Source: Diphasiastrum complanatum (taxonomy: Eukaryota; Streptophyta; Lycopodiopsida; Lycopodiales; Lycopodiaceae). Taken from it: a DNA stretch of 64,000 nucleotides. The stretch lies in NCBI GenBank assembly GCA_029204225.1, contig CM055107.1:31089410-31153409 (forward strand). Direction: 5' to 3'. The notes under the pieces are model-generated. The model searched no databases and was not told where the DNA came from. It saw nothing but the letters and a program-made list of their open reading frames with translations. How positions within the stretch are numbered: the stretch's first letter is position 1; each line of letters begins with the position of its first letter. Both the position numbers and the translations under genes were made by a program. Shown piece by piece: positions 45,343 to 57,340 of the stretch.

Positions 45343-45736
45343 GAAATAGATGGCTTTGGTACGAGACATGGAGGCGTCCGGGAGAAAGGATGTGTCTCTA
45401 TCTCATTATTTGAAAAACTTTCAAAATAATGAGATTTGTATATATATTCATCTTTTAATCCATATGCTACCACCATCGTTATGGCCATCAAGTCATTATC
45501 TGTTTGTTTTGGAGGCCATACATACACCAGAGGAACATATAGTATATTTTTTGTGAAAAGGGATTTGGCCATTAAAATATTGGGTTATACTCCCAATGAG
45601 ACTACAAAAAGATCATCTACAATGGCCCTTTATTCGGGTTACATTGATATGAGCAAAATGAAAATATGAAAGGAGATTATTCATTCATGACAGTACCATT
45701 CGTCTGAATCTTGAAGAGGATGATGATGAAAATTAA
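45343..45736 (+). pseudogene. Unrecognised ORF with acidic C-terminus
   Basis: Plus-strand pieces read IDGFGTRHGGVREKGCVSIS, YSSFNPYATTIVMAIKSLSV, CFGGHTYTRGTYSIFFVKRD, LAIKILGYTPNETTKRSSTM, and after a one-base shift near 45668 RRLFIHDSTIRLNLEEDDDE with a stop. Two frameshifts and a few stops break it. The coherent run suggests a former gene, possibly the end of the ORF starting at 44415. Family unknown. Confidence 0.35.
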
Positions 45737-45759
45737 ACAATCTTCTATAATAGATTATT

Positions 45760-47880
45760 GATATATTACAAGGATCTCTCTTTTGTTATGAATTTGAATG
45801 CCTTACAAAAAAATCGTAACATTTGGCGAGTTTTCTGCTTGATATCTAAATTTTGCTCCTCTTTAAAACCATTGAAAAAGTTGAACTAAATATTTATTTT
45901 CTGAATTGTGTCCTCCATGATTTGTAGCTCTATGAAATGCTCCTCTTGCTTGCCAATGTGATTTTTCCATGCCTTGTGATGACCAAATAAGCTCCCAAAT
46001 TCCTTTGCAAAATAAGTTGCATGATGAAGAAAGATGTGCTGCAAACAAGAGTGGAAATAATTAACATCAGTAGAAAATATAATCATGAATGAGATAAGTA
46101 CCATATCATGAAATAGATCAGTACCATGTAACATGTAACTTGTCTTTTCCCCAACAATCATATATAGATTTTACAAATGTGGTGCAATGATTTTTCAAAG
46201 CCCACGTCTTTTGAGGATAGGTCTCTTGCGCCGACGCGTTGATCTGGGAAACAAGCAATGCTAAAAAATCGTTGTTATAAACTTATTTTTGAAAAATAGA
46301 GTTGCGACAATCTGCCTATGGTGTGTATGTAATCTGTGAATGATTTTGATCCTTGCTCACAGTAGATATACTTCCGCTATTATTAAATATTATCTACTAT
46401 TCATAAACTTAAATTAGATCTGTGGTGTCAGAGTCTTTCACCCGGAAGATGATTGATCATAGGATGAAGCAGTAGTTGCAACTACACATATCGACTCTAT
46501 CCGAGCCTTTTGCATTCGGGACTCCTAGCGAGTTTTCCGACAATTTCTAGCATTTTAAAGTAAACAAATGATTGCATTATAGAATTTGACCTATAATATT
46601 CTACATTCTATTTTGTTTCATAGGAGCAATGTGATAGGCTTGTAGCTAAGCTTGAATAAAATCTTGTTTAGAAGTCCAAAATAAACAAGGGATGAGAATG
46701 CATATAACATATTCAAAACAACTTACAAGTCGAATTAACTAACAATTTTTCATTAAAACATAGGCATTTTTGGCTCGACATATTTTTATATTGTTAAGAT
46801 GGCCACTAATATGCTTGTCATCTTCATTTCTTGTAGAACAAAAGCAATGCATGCAATCTTTGACTATATGACATCTACCTATAACATCAATCAATCAACT
46901 CCATCATCCATGGCATGGATGAGAGGCCACAACCTTGCACTCTTGTCATCACCACCCATAGAGAAGGTTCAAATAACATTCAATCGACATTGGAGCTAGG
47001 TTGAAGTTCTAGACTCGCGGTGCCGCTTGATTAGGTGGCTTGTCACTTGCCCCATAAATTTCAACTGGGCCACATTGCGACCGTTGGTGAGTGGAAAAAA
47101 ATAGGGATGAGCACCTTTGATTCAAAATTGAGAGATCCACGTTTGGAATCTCGCAGACCATGGGTCGCATCTTAGGGCCACTCTCTATTACAATCATGAA
47201 ACGTGTGGTTTTTGAACCAATTGAGATGAGTGAAGAATTTTGCTAGTCCTTGGGAACAAATGTTGCTATGTGACGAATCAAAAAACAAGTCGCAAATGGT
47301 AGCCAGTCGTCGATGTTGTCAGACGCCATGGCTTTATTTGGATAAAAAAATTGTTAGGGAGAAAATCGTCCCACTTGGTAGGGACTTTCATCAAAAAGAC
47401 TAGGTCACGAGCGAATTTTGTTGTCGTGCGAACTGTTGGATCTGGGCACTTGAGATAATGTTGAGAAAATTGGATGAGAGTCCTGTTGGAATCTACATCC
47501 ATCCATATTCTAGGTATTTCCTTGTCCAATTAAAGGGTTTAACTATAAGTTGGTCCAGAGGAACTCCACATTGCGCCCACTTCCTACGCCTTGAAATAGG
47601 GACATAGCATTAGAGAAAATATGGGCCCAAAGAGGGCTTTATAAGATATGCCATGTAGGAGAGAGAAAAATAAGAATAAATTAATTAAAATATCATTTTC
47701 TAGCTTTACGCATCTGCCTGCACTACTTTCCATGTAAATGAATGCACCTTATTTCAGTCACATCAAAATTCACTGGTGTGTAACCACAGGTAAAGTATAA
47801 TTTTCAAAATGCCATAATATTCCCTCCCAATAGTTGGGAACACTGAAAAATTTGAATTAGGAGTGACATTTCAGAAACAA
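45760..47880. other. No recognised gene
   Basis: Minus-strand open frames at 47278-47529 (KEIPRIWMDVDSNRTLIQFS) and 47009-47197 and a plus frame at 46799-46999 have no match that I know. GC-richer DNA at 47000-47600 may be a mobile-element fragment. Confidence 0.4.
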
Positions 47881-47886
47881 AGCCTA

Positions 47887-47970
47887 TGCCATCTCTATCT
47901 CCAGGGTCGAACAAGTGTTTAGTGCCATCTCTATCTCCACGGTCGAACAAGTGTTTAGCGCCATCTCCAG
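47887..47970 (+). repeat. 36-bp tandem repeat, just over two units
   Basis: Units begin TGCCATCTCTATCTCCA at 47887 and 47923, with a partial third at 47959. The plus frame across it (47886-48158) reads PSLSPGSNKCLV and PSLSPRSNKCLA, followed by a hydrophobic run LLLALCCFLLYYC, but nothing else supports a gene. Confidence 0.85.
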
Positions 47971-48159
47971 CTTTGTTATTGGCATTGTGTTGTTTCTTAC
48001 TATACTACTGTATTGATGACAAAGATTTATCATCTTCATGTGGATCTGTCACCAGAATATGCTCCGCTCAGGACAAGAAATTCAAAGCAACCCAAATTGG
48101 CACTTCTGTAAGTATCAAAACATTGATCCATAGATGGAAAAAAATAAAAAAACATTAAG

Positions 48160-50150
48160 AAGGTCATGCAATTCCAACAACTCTAAAAGAAACTCATCTA
48201 TATTCCTTGTAAGCACATTGAAATAATAAGACTAGATGGAAATTGACTTGTAAAGAACATGTGATTTGCATTGTGCATTGTGCATAGTGCATCTGGTAGA
48301 AAGCTAATTGAATACAAGAATATGGAAATAGATAAAGCACTGGGTAGATGCAGAGGTTCAAAGTGCAATGTGGTGAAAGGATGAAATCCATGTAACAGAA
48401 GATATAGATTAGGTGCAACCAAACCTCTTGATGATTTTTTATCTTCATGATACACAATTTTTGTAGAATTGATTTGTGCTGAATAGAGAAATATGGTGGA
48501 AAAAATTAGTAGGCATATTGATTAGTGGATCAAAGTGCATGAGTTCGTTGGCCATTTTCTTCTAGTTGTCTTGCTTGGTTGGGGTATTACAATTTGTATT
48601 ACATCTTACCCTACAGATATTAGCGATGTTGAATGATGATGACTTAGAGGAAGATGTCAATCAGGTGTAAAAACTCTTTAGAAGCATTCCAGACAATCAT
48701 AGCTAAAGAAGGCCAATATGACAAAAGATATTTCATTTTGTCATAGCAAAACTTATGTTTTATGAACTTCCCCGAGCTATCATGATATACAAACGGGCTG
48801 TTATGTCTATGTCATGTATATAGGATTCGACATAATCCTAGACTTGGATATCCGATACTCCAGCGTACGAGATTATTACTTATGCCACGTCATTCCAAAC
48901 TAGGCTAGAAACGTAATTAACCTTGTGAGAGCCCATGTGCTCCAATCAGACTTTTGGAGCTTTTGCATGGTGAATGATGGATTTTGTGCAAGAATAGGAG
49001 ATCAAGTACTTTTGATAGGATTGGAGGGATCCTAGAGGGAATATTCTTTAGCTTTTGGAGATTATATAACCTATTGGAACTCGCCCTACTCCTCATTCAC
49101 TTTTCCTATTTCCAAGAGCCAGGATCCTCTCCTCTCTTGCATTCAGTCACGATGGCTTGGGGGTGTGAAGCGGTTAGGGATCTGACTATCTGTTTCCTAT
49201 TAGTTGGGTGGCTTGGCTCCACAGGTGTCCTTTTGGTTGCATGCAATAGGATCTAGGTAGATCTTCACTTGGAGATCATTATATTGGCCTTCCATGACAA
49301 TGGAACATATTCTTAAATATCACTCATAGATTGCAAGAAAGAACATTGTGACTGTCACATTTACACATTAATAAAATGATTGCACTTTTCAAACACATGA
49401 GTTTCTTGGCCATAAGATCCACGAAGTCTCGAGTGTGGAGGACGAGTGCATTTCTGGTAGCTTTGGAATACTATTTCATAGCAAAATGGTGATATATTCG
49501 AGCTTTGTTTATAGTGCCTCTTGGTGAAAATCCCATGGGCCTGACATTGGAACTCGAAAGCTCGAAGCTCGAAGCTCGAACAACTGACATGCCCCATAAT
49601 CATCTAGTGGGCAAGAAAGAAATCAGGAGTGACTTTGTTAGGTGGCAAGAGTCTGATCTTTATGGATATATGTAAGAGCCAAAAAAGAGTTGTCAAGAAA
49701 GAGAGGAAAAACTCATCGATAGAAAGAGTAGATGTAAGAATGCAATAAGATTCACGATCACAATCAAAAGAAATAGATGAGCATTAAAGAGACGAGACAT
49801 GTGAGTGAAATTGCATAAATGCAAGTAACAAGAGATGGGTACTATAAAAGAGTTAGAGTCTTTTGTATGTTGTTGCACTTAAATTTTTTCAAAGAAGACA
49901 GAGTACAGGGGTGGGGGGGGGGATGCAACAACTTTTAAGCCTTTACCCTTGGAGCGAAGAAAAGAGCACACTTGATTGGAAATGGAGTGCAAATCAAAGT
50001 GAGAGGCAATCAATGAATGTATCTCTTTAAGCTAGATTAAGGGGTTGTTCATAATGAAAACTGAGGATTGTCTTTTCACAATCAAGGGAAAGAGTTGACA
50101 TGAAGAAAACTAAAAACTACTCAGAGAGCGGCATAGTAGGATGAATATAG
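48160..50150. other. No recognised gene
   Basis: AT-rich DNA with a TATA-like ATTATATAACC at about 49060. A run of the 7-mer AGCTCGA lies at 49554-49580 and a G run at 49911-49922. Minus frames 49361-49603 and 49693-49878 are unrecognised; the latter may belong to the LINE fragment at 50163-50363. Confidence 0.4.
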
Positions 50151-50162
50151 CAAGAAAGAGGT

Positions 50163-50363
50163 TCATCCCAAAAACCAAGATGGGAGAGACAAAATCTTGT
50201 AAAGTTTGGCAGAGATGTAAGGAGAAAAGCCACAATTAGACCAAGTGTGGAGCCTTGGAAAAGGGCAAAGATTAAAATTATCAATCAATGTAAAGAGGTC
50301 ATCAAAATAGTCCCAATAAAGTGGCTTGGCAAGAAACATATTGTATGTTTTAGACATGAACAT
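50163..50363 (-). pseudogene. LINE endonuclease fragment
   Basis: FDDLFTLIDNFNLCPFPRLH, TWSNCGFSPYISAKLYKILS and LPSWFLG fit the end of an L1-type endonuclease, where (L/I)D-x-P-x-G-xxFTWSN and S-(K/R)LDRFLxxxxW occur; the catalytic Asp of LDRF is Tyr here. Only 66 codons survive. The match is by motif alone. Confidence 0.5.
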
Positions 50364-50839
50364 ACAATATTTGTGGTGTCCAATTTTTTTTTCTAGTATC
50401 TATTAATTATAGCTAATATTCTATATGCATTTCATCAATTGTGCTTCCATTTAGGTGGCTAAAGCATGTGTACATGACAATATTATTAATTTCATCCAAA
50501 AAATAAGATTACTTCCACTTGATGCAATGATATGATACTTTTACCATTGTGATTATAAGAGGATTGACAAAGCTCTAATATCACTAAAATATGGGGTGGT
50601 ACGAGCTCCTTGGCTAATAATGGAAAATGCGCATCTCGATAAATATTTCTAAACACTATGCAAATTCATATCTTATGAATACTATATTAGAGATTATAAG
50701 TTGGTTCAAAAAGGAGATTCAAGGTGGCAATCCTGTTGGCTTGTCTTGAACTTCACCTACTTCTCATGCGGGGAATATATAATTCATTATTTAGCTAATA
50801 GGTCACTCATGTGACACATCTACACCTCTACATTGCTAT

Positions 50840-50842
<3 letters not shown>

Positions 50843-50929
<87 letters not shown>
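50843..50929 (+). repeat. Compound (CT)n(TA)n microsatellite
   Basis: CT block 50843-50880 and TA block 50881-50929; the inverse arrangement of 2810-2907. Confidence 0.98.
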
Positions 50930-50933
<4 letters not shown>

Positions 50934-51069
50934 CACTCCGAAGAAAACACACAAAAAGTAAAAAGAGGGATAGATTCAAATGTGGCAAGTTCTCTCATTC
51001 AATACCAACATTTCTTTATTGTATTATTGCTATTTTATTGTAAGATTGCTACTTTGTACTTATAACCAC

Positions 51070-53200
51070 AAACAAATATTACTTAGTCCACTAGTAGCAT
51101 TTTCTCCATTACTTATTTTTTTAAGTCAACTAGTTTGATGTAACTCATTCCACTACTTGTATTCATTTCATGTACAAACTACTAGCTATGCCTTAAACCT
51201 AGTTTCAACATGGTTGCTTGAATGAATGACCTCGGAAGTCAAATAAGCAATTTAGATAATTCTCCAACATAGATGCACTAGATGAGATGTCTTCCATTGC
51301 AAACATAAGTAGTACCTACTAGCTATCTTTGATCATTCTGAAAATGCATTATTCAAGACATAACAATGATAATGCACATCAAGAATAGAATGGGGTATCA
51401 TGAAACTAGCGTCAATGCTTGGGGGTTTAGTTTTGATCTTGTATGCATGCTCAAGGCTTAATAGATGCGTAGCACGTCGCTACATGCTCCTAATTGTATC
51501 CTATTCCAAGAGTGGGCCATCTCTCATAGGATACAATTCCATGATTAGTGTGAAAGATTTATTTACATCAGCAGTCACGCTGGCACCAGCTTTGATTTTG
51601 AATAGAAATATTCTTTTCCAAAGGAAGCGTAGCCTTCTATAAGAGATGCAGCTGACAAAGCACCTTTCTTATCCACTGGTAGTAGTCACTAATGTGAGCT
51701 TATGCACTAACATAATCAACATATACAAAGTAGCATAATCAATATAAACTATAAAATGTACTGGGTAAGACATTAGACTGCTATTGATGACTTCTATCTT
51801 GGCATGGTTTGGCTGTTTTGTTGCTTGCTTGGCCGTAGAATCAGAACCCACAAGAGAATATGTCCTGCAACTTAGTAGTGCATGGAACATCCTGTAACTG
51901 GATGGCAAATCTTGAACAAAGCACACATACACCCTCTGTTGGCTCTCATTACAAAGTGCTCCGCAGATGCACCTGCAGTGCATCTGCAGCTACACATGTC
52001 CCACATCATCCTCTGTTGCCTCCCAACATGCATTTCACTTGCATCCCTTCCAAGTTCCAAGCAAGCAGGCCCTGGCCCACCTCTGCATACTGCAAAACAG
52101 TGTATCAACAGCAAAGGAGTCAGTCAACCTTTTTGGCTATGTCAACAGCTACATCGCAAATTTCCTACCAACGCAGTTTGTGAGCATGTAATTCTTCTTT
52201 GCTATACAGATTATGGGCTCTTACCCCAGGGCTGCAAAAACTGTTTGGCTTCTGGTAATATTTGTCAGCTGAGACAGTCTGCCGTAGCAAAATTCCGAGA
52301 AAATTAGAGCAAAACTACTCGGAAATATAGTTTTGCAGTTTCAGGATTTGGATCAAGCTAGTCTACTACAGAATCTGTCTTCGGCACTACGTCGTCTATG
52401 AAAACAAATCATTTGTACAGAAACAAAGTGATATATTTAGCTATCCAGAGCTTCTGTTCGGGACAACTCCTGAAAACAAGATGGAAACGACGCCTGAATT
52501 TCGACGTATGGATTTCATGTCGAACGCCTTATCCACATGTCATTATCAATGGATGCGAGGATGAATGACGAGTCTCTGCAATGTGATCCAAGGGATGAGG
52601 GAAGCAGCAGCTGGTTATCCTGAACGCTCGCAATTAGCCCTGCTGATTCTGTTATGTTCCGTTGAACTCAGGCTTGCTTGAGCTGGCTGCATTTTCAATC
52701 CACATGCTGCTAAGTTGGTTGTGGGCACTTTGGCAATATCATGGATGGAGACTTATTTCGCCAAACATGCATAAGTCATGCCTAGTACTGGACGGTTGCA
52801 CTTGACGAATAAGTTTACTAGACGTGAGGGACACTCCATATGCAGGGATGAGATGCCTACTGCACTTGACATACAATATATTTATTCCAAAAAAAGTAAG
52901 GATGGGAATCTGTACAATTTGTGCAACATTAAAGAGTAGGAGGCAACATGCATGTTCAAGTTCTCATAATGATATTTTTTTTATTATATAGTATTAAAAT
53001 TATTTTGCTAACATATTATTATGAGTTATTGCTTTTTTTTACACATTGATTGTTACATTTTCAGCTCAAGTTAATGAGGCACTCAATGTTCATCGTGAAC
53101 AACAAGCATCTCATCTGAAAGATCAAAGCTCAAGAAACATAGGAAAAAGTGTCTAAAAAATCTAGAAAAGTACCTTGTGAATGTGGCACGGAAGTGTACA
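51070..53200. other. No confident gene; GC-richer block at 51840-52700
   Basis: Several overlapping open frames at 51860-52307 on both strands (longest 141 codons, plus, 51882-52307) show no recognisable motif and mutually exclude each other. The block might be an exon, untranslated region or non-coding RNA of a host gene, but I see no clear promoter or splice set. Confidence 0.35.
51492..51538 (+). repeat. Perfect 13-bp hairpin
   Basis: AATTGTATCCTAT (51492-51504) and ATAGGATACAATT (51526-51538) are exact reverse complements around a 21-base loop, which itself has GAG/CTC that can extend the pairing. Confidence 0.7.
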
Positions 53201-53212
53201 AGACATGAAAGT

Positions 53213-53436
53213 TGGTAACATGGCTGCTACTCTTGTTGATGATGATTCACTCATCATTCATTTCCTCCGGAAGGACATGTAAACAAATTGAAGCTAAGCT
53301 CGGATTGCATAGAGTTGAGGATGATATTCTTGTGGATAGTGCCGAAGAGGATGGCTCATCTACATCCTCACCTTCTATAGATTCTAATAATGATGTTGAG
53401 TTTGGAGGTGTTGATACTGATGATGATACATTTTAG
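53213..53436 (+). pseudogene. Small ORF with possible Myb/SANT-like piece and acidic tail
   Basis: In one frame DDDSLIIHFLRK (about 53240-53277) and in the next SGRTCKQIEAKLGLHRVEDD form a helix pattern like the end of a Myb or SANT repeat (L-x-G-R-x-xx-QI-x-KL). An acidic tail (SAEEDGSSTSSPSIDSNND) ends at TAG 53434-53436. A frameshift separates the parts. Family assignment is weak. Confidence 0.3.
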
Positions 53437-53849
53437 ATATTTATTTTTAGCTCAAATTTTCATGGTATTTAACTTTCTTTGTCTCCACAAATTTGCAATT
53501 TTATTTGGAGTAGATCATTTTATTAAGATTTTTATCTTGCAATTATTCGTTGATTTGGAAAGAATGTAAAAACATTGCAACTTATAGAATGAATTGATGA
53601 ATGGCCATTGTTGAAAATTAGAAATGGCTTTTTTCTTAAGGATTTTAAAATTTTACGTTGAAAATTTGGAGAGCTTTATCCCCCTATTTTTTGGTCAAAT
53701 TTCTCTCTCCCTTTTATCTTGTGCTCCCCATGTTTTCAAAAATATGCAAAAAAATGGCATTTTTAAGTGGAATCTAGAGCATAGGCCAAATAGTTCCCGT
53801 TTGCACAAAATATTACCTAGTACATGTGAAGAATTTCAGATCATTAAGA

Positions 53850-54504
53850 ACCAAAATCATCCCTTTGATCTTTGGTTAGAAAGACAACAAATCACTAACC
53901 TTGCCAATGTAGAAAAATCAACATCTACTCTATGAATGAGATGTAAACTCTAATAGATCTTGATCAAACATCAATCAAAACATGAAATGAAGTTGTTGTC
54001 CGTACAAAAACAGTAAGCTACTATATTTCACACGTGTGGATCCGAATATAGCATAAATTAAGCATTCTACACACAAAATTGCAAGATATCAACAATATAG
54101 TGCACCAATGGATAGATGACCTAACGAGAACTCATGTATAAGCATGAAATGAAATGAGAGAGAGAGAGAGAGAGAATGCTTCTCCTCACACGTGTGTACA
54201 ACTATATATAGCATATCCATGACTCATTAATGAGGTTTAACAAAACCCTAGCATTAATGTGGACTATATTCAAATGTCTCCACATTCAAATTGAATCTAC
54301 CAAAACTCGTGTACTACACTTTCTCACACTTTCAAAAAGTGTTTATTCAAATGCTTTAGACTAGTATAAATTTGAAAAGTCAAACTCTAAGTCTAATGTA
54401 ATTGGCCTCAAATGCCAAATAAACAAATATAGCAAATTTGACTAAACTAGTTGAAATATTTTCCATTCCCTATTCAACTTGTTTTGGCATAGACTTTGAT
54501 AACA
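53850..54504 (-). repeat. 3' LTR of copia element E
   Basis: Inverted match to LTR D (19969-20606), including the TTCAACTAGTTTAGTC block, AAACACTTTTTGAAAGTGT and the CACACGTGTG palindromes (about 54031 and 54189). Starts TGTTATCAAAG at 54504 on the minus strand, 15 bases after the RNase H frame. Contains a 20-bp GA run at 54155-54174. Confidence 0.75.
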
Positions 54505-54518
54505 CTCCAAGTGATGTC

Positions 54519-54888
54519 CTATTCTTCATAAACAAGTGTCTTCCCAAATGCTTTGGTAAAGGTATCAGCTACACATTCCTTTGAAGAAACATGTTGAAGC
54601 TCCACCTCCTTTGCCATGACTTGCTCCCTCACAAAATGATATGCCACCTCAATATGCTTGCTCCTACCATGAAAGACAGGATTGGTTGCCAACTTTTGGG
54701 CTGATAGGTTGTCACAAAAGATGATTGGGCTCTCTGAAAAATCCAGCAAGTGAAGATCCTTGACCATCCTCTTGACCAATACCATCTCCTTTGTGTAATC
54801 GGCCTCACTAGATGATAATGAGCAGAACTTCTTGAATTCGGTGGAGATAAACTCTCTCCCTCCATCAGTGAATAGAGCCTTGATTTTC
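54519..54888 (-). pseudogene. Copia integrase-RNase H fusion (element E)
   Basis: One open minus frame joins IKALFTDGGREFISTEFKKF (integrase, second Asp region) to SSSEADYTKEMVLVKRMVKD, CDNLSAQKLATNPVFHGRSK, HIEVAYHFVREQVM and TFTKAFGK (RNase H to its natural end). Everything between, including RT, is deleted near 54832. RNase H keeps its acidic residues (SEAD, CDN). It is followed by the LTR in correct order. Confidence 0.85.
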
Positions 54889-55240
54889 TTCGATGATCAT
54901 CGAAGGTCACTATTCAAAATGGAGCTCTTGCAAAGAAGCAAAATCGACTTCATCGAAATCCACATCATCGACATCGACATCTTCTCAAGGCAAGCCGCAT
55001 AGTCCTGACATCATCAGCAAATCAACATACTTCGATGTTGGAGCCTCCTTCAGCTTTTTTGCATTTTGAAAAAATTCAACACTTAGTCCAAAGTGACTCA
55101 AAACATACTCTTCACCGACCTTCAACTATTTTGCATTTTCTGAGAAATGCAACACAAAGCCAAATTGACTTAGAAAAGGTTTTTGTCCAACCTTTGTATT
55201 TTTGACATTTTTGCGATAGCTCGTTCCTCGATCGAAGTTG
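54878..55240 (-). repeat. LTR H-related fragment with perfect palindrome
   Basis: On the minus strand it carries the TCGATG-rich block and AAGAGCTCCATTTTGAATAGTGACC found at 40340-40430. The palindrome CTTCGATGATCATCGAAG is at 54888-54905. Further right, two degenerate units of about 74 bp begin with TTTTGCATTTT at about 55060 and 55131. Confidence 0.6.
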
Positions 55241-55310
55241 ATAAGCATTCACATATACATAATTATCCAAGAGTGGCAGCTATTCTATTATCAACGAACC
55301 CATTAGGGGT

Positions 55311-56109
55311 CATGACCAATATCTCAAATCTCCTACAAAACACCCTTTTATGACCAATAGTATTTGGCATCCCTTGGATTTACGACCATACTATGATCAA
55401 ACTGATCTAGTTAGTTTTAGATCTCCATTTTGGAATTGCCTGCGTCCTATACCATAGGTTCTTCCTCCTCAAAAGCCCTCCACTTCCTGGTCAAAGTGTT
55501 TCAAAAAATAAATTTTGTTAACAAGTATATGAAGTTCTCGGGAATTGGTTACAAATTCCAACTTCATAATACAATTTCCAACTCATATCTTCATTCGCCC
55601 CTTTTCATAATCTCTACAGTCACTAAAAGGATAGTAGGTTTCGTCCTAACATGCCTTGAGTGACAAATTTAGAAATGGGAAAGAATGAGTCGGCTTTTTC
55701 TTGTTCTTTCCTTTTCTTACGCCACAGCTTCAAGCTTAACAAAAAATTGCTTTTTCAGTTGTGTTTTAGATTTTTCCATTTTAGGCTTCAGGGACGTTTG
55801 GATGTGAATGTTTTTTCTCGAGGCAACAACGGTGCTATCATAGGCCTTAGCCACACGAACAACATCTTCCAAAGATTGGAGGATATTCCGTTTGCACTCG
55901 ATCTGATAATTGGCTGGCAATCCACAAACAAACTGCCACTATGCCAGTTTCCTATCAAAAAGTGGCACCTTAGCCAAAAAAAAAACCCAAGAACTCCTAG
56001 ACATAGGTGTCGAATTCTCGGTTGCCCATTCTGCAGTTAATAAAGTGAGTATACAACTCGGAATCGTGAATCGTGACAAAAGCCTTATAGAATTCCTTCA
56101 AAAATTCAG
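55311..56109 (-). pseudogene. Gypsy Gag-like fragment, duplication copy 2
   Basis: Same orientation and nearly the same sequence as 25093-25902. A 67-codon minus frame (55717-55920) has LPANYQIECKRNILQSLEDV, VRVAKAYDSTVVASRKN and KPKMEKSKTQLKKQ: the end of a gypsy capsid domain and a basic linker. The start lies further right (about 56100), with FLAKVPLFDRKLA just before. Too broken to function. Confidence 0.65.
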
Positions 56110-57340
56110 CATACATACCGTTTCACGGGTAGTTCCCTCCACTAAGAAGATACCTTGCCCTCAAAAAACTACAAAATCGACGAAATTCGCTTTTCTGGTA
56201 GGTAGCACAAGTTGTCTGAATTAATGGCTTGTAATCGATTGAATAAATTTTGCATTTGGCTATTTCTGTTTATTGCTTTGATGAAGTTCCAACACACCCT
56301 TTCCCAAAGTTTGTAACAATGTGTTATAAAAAATTTAGGGGCCATCACTATCAGGTGATGCCAAGAGAATTTCTGAGGAAACGGGAAAATTGTCCTACCC
56401 CACAGGAACTTCATTCATATCCATTTGCTTATCTTATCCGAAAAATAACATTCAGTTAAGAATCACTACGAGTATAATATCTCTGTGTCCAAAAACGTGG
56501 TAGTAGGTTTTAACAAACCATAACGTGCTTATTAAAAATTATACCAATGAATAGTCCAAATGGACTTAAAAAGCGATAACATGCCGAAAAGAAACCCTTT
56601 ACGTGTATCGAATCTAGTTCATTCATTTTTTTGACCCTTATATTCAACAAGAAATTTAACTGCATTAGCAAAATTATTGTTCGTAATGACTATAAGTAGC
56701 CCATGGAACTTATAAAAAATGGATAACCAAAAAACCTTACTATAAGATCTCCAGGTCCACCCCTCCTCCCACCTATCATGCACACCAACTCAACATAATT
56801 AACTAAAAAGACTTAAAATTAAACTAAAAGTTAATCCCCCCCCGCCCCTCCTCTTTCCCTTCTAAAAACAAAACCCTCTCCTCGGGGCCCGAACTGTTGG
56901 CCGCGAGCAGGGAATTGTGAGGGAGAAGCCTGAGAGAGAGAGAGAGAGAGGAGAGAGAGAGCGATGGAGGCTTGAGAGAGAGGTTGGAGGCGCGATTCTT
57001 CCTCTTCTTCCCCTCTGATTTAATAGGTATTCAGGTGGAAGAAGGGCGCACTGCTAGTAGGTGCTGTCAGGCGCAATCCTGGAGGCAAATTGAGTTGTTT
57101 TTATCATATGCAATCTTACATAGCTTTGCTTTTGACATTAATGAAGCTAATAGTTTTTTACTACTGCTATTTATTGCAGGAATAAATTCGAACAGGGTGC
57201 TATTACTGTTGCTTTGCACTGTTACTTGCATAAGCAAACCATTTCTTACAGTTTTACATTTGATAGGTTTTTCAAAAGCTGAAAAACATGGTATATGCTG
57301 CCAATTTTTTGCAAAACCCTGATTTGCAGGTTGCCTCATC
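56110..57340. other. No confident gene; GA/CT-rich leader-like DNA at 56820-57030
   Basis: A pyrimidine-rich then GA-rich stretch (56821-56990) and a strong acceptor-like site (CTTCTTCCCCTCTGATTTAATAG, ending at 57026) could belong to a host gene on the plus strand, with further acceptor-like sites TATTTATTGCAG and CTGATTTGCAG ahead of 57180 and 57330. No start codon or protein match supports it. Confidence 0.35.

Noticed and set aside
48984-49256. 90-codon plus ORF after a TATA-like site
   Set aside because: No recognisable domain and the TATA-like box falls inside the ORF, not ahead of it.
51860-52307. 141-codon plus ORF and its overlapping rivals
   Set aside because: No motif, no promoter or splice context, and four open frames compete on the two strands.
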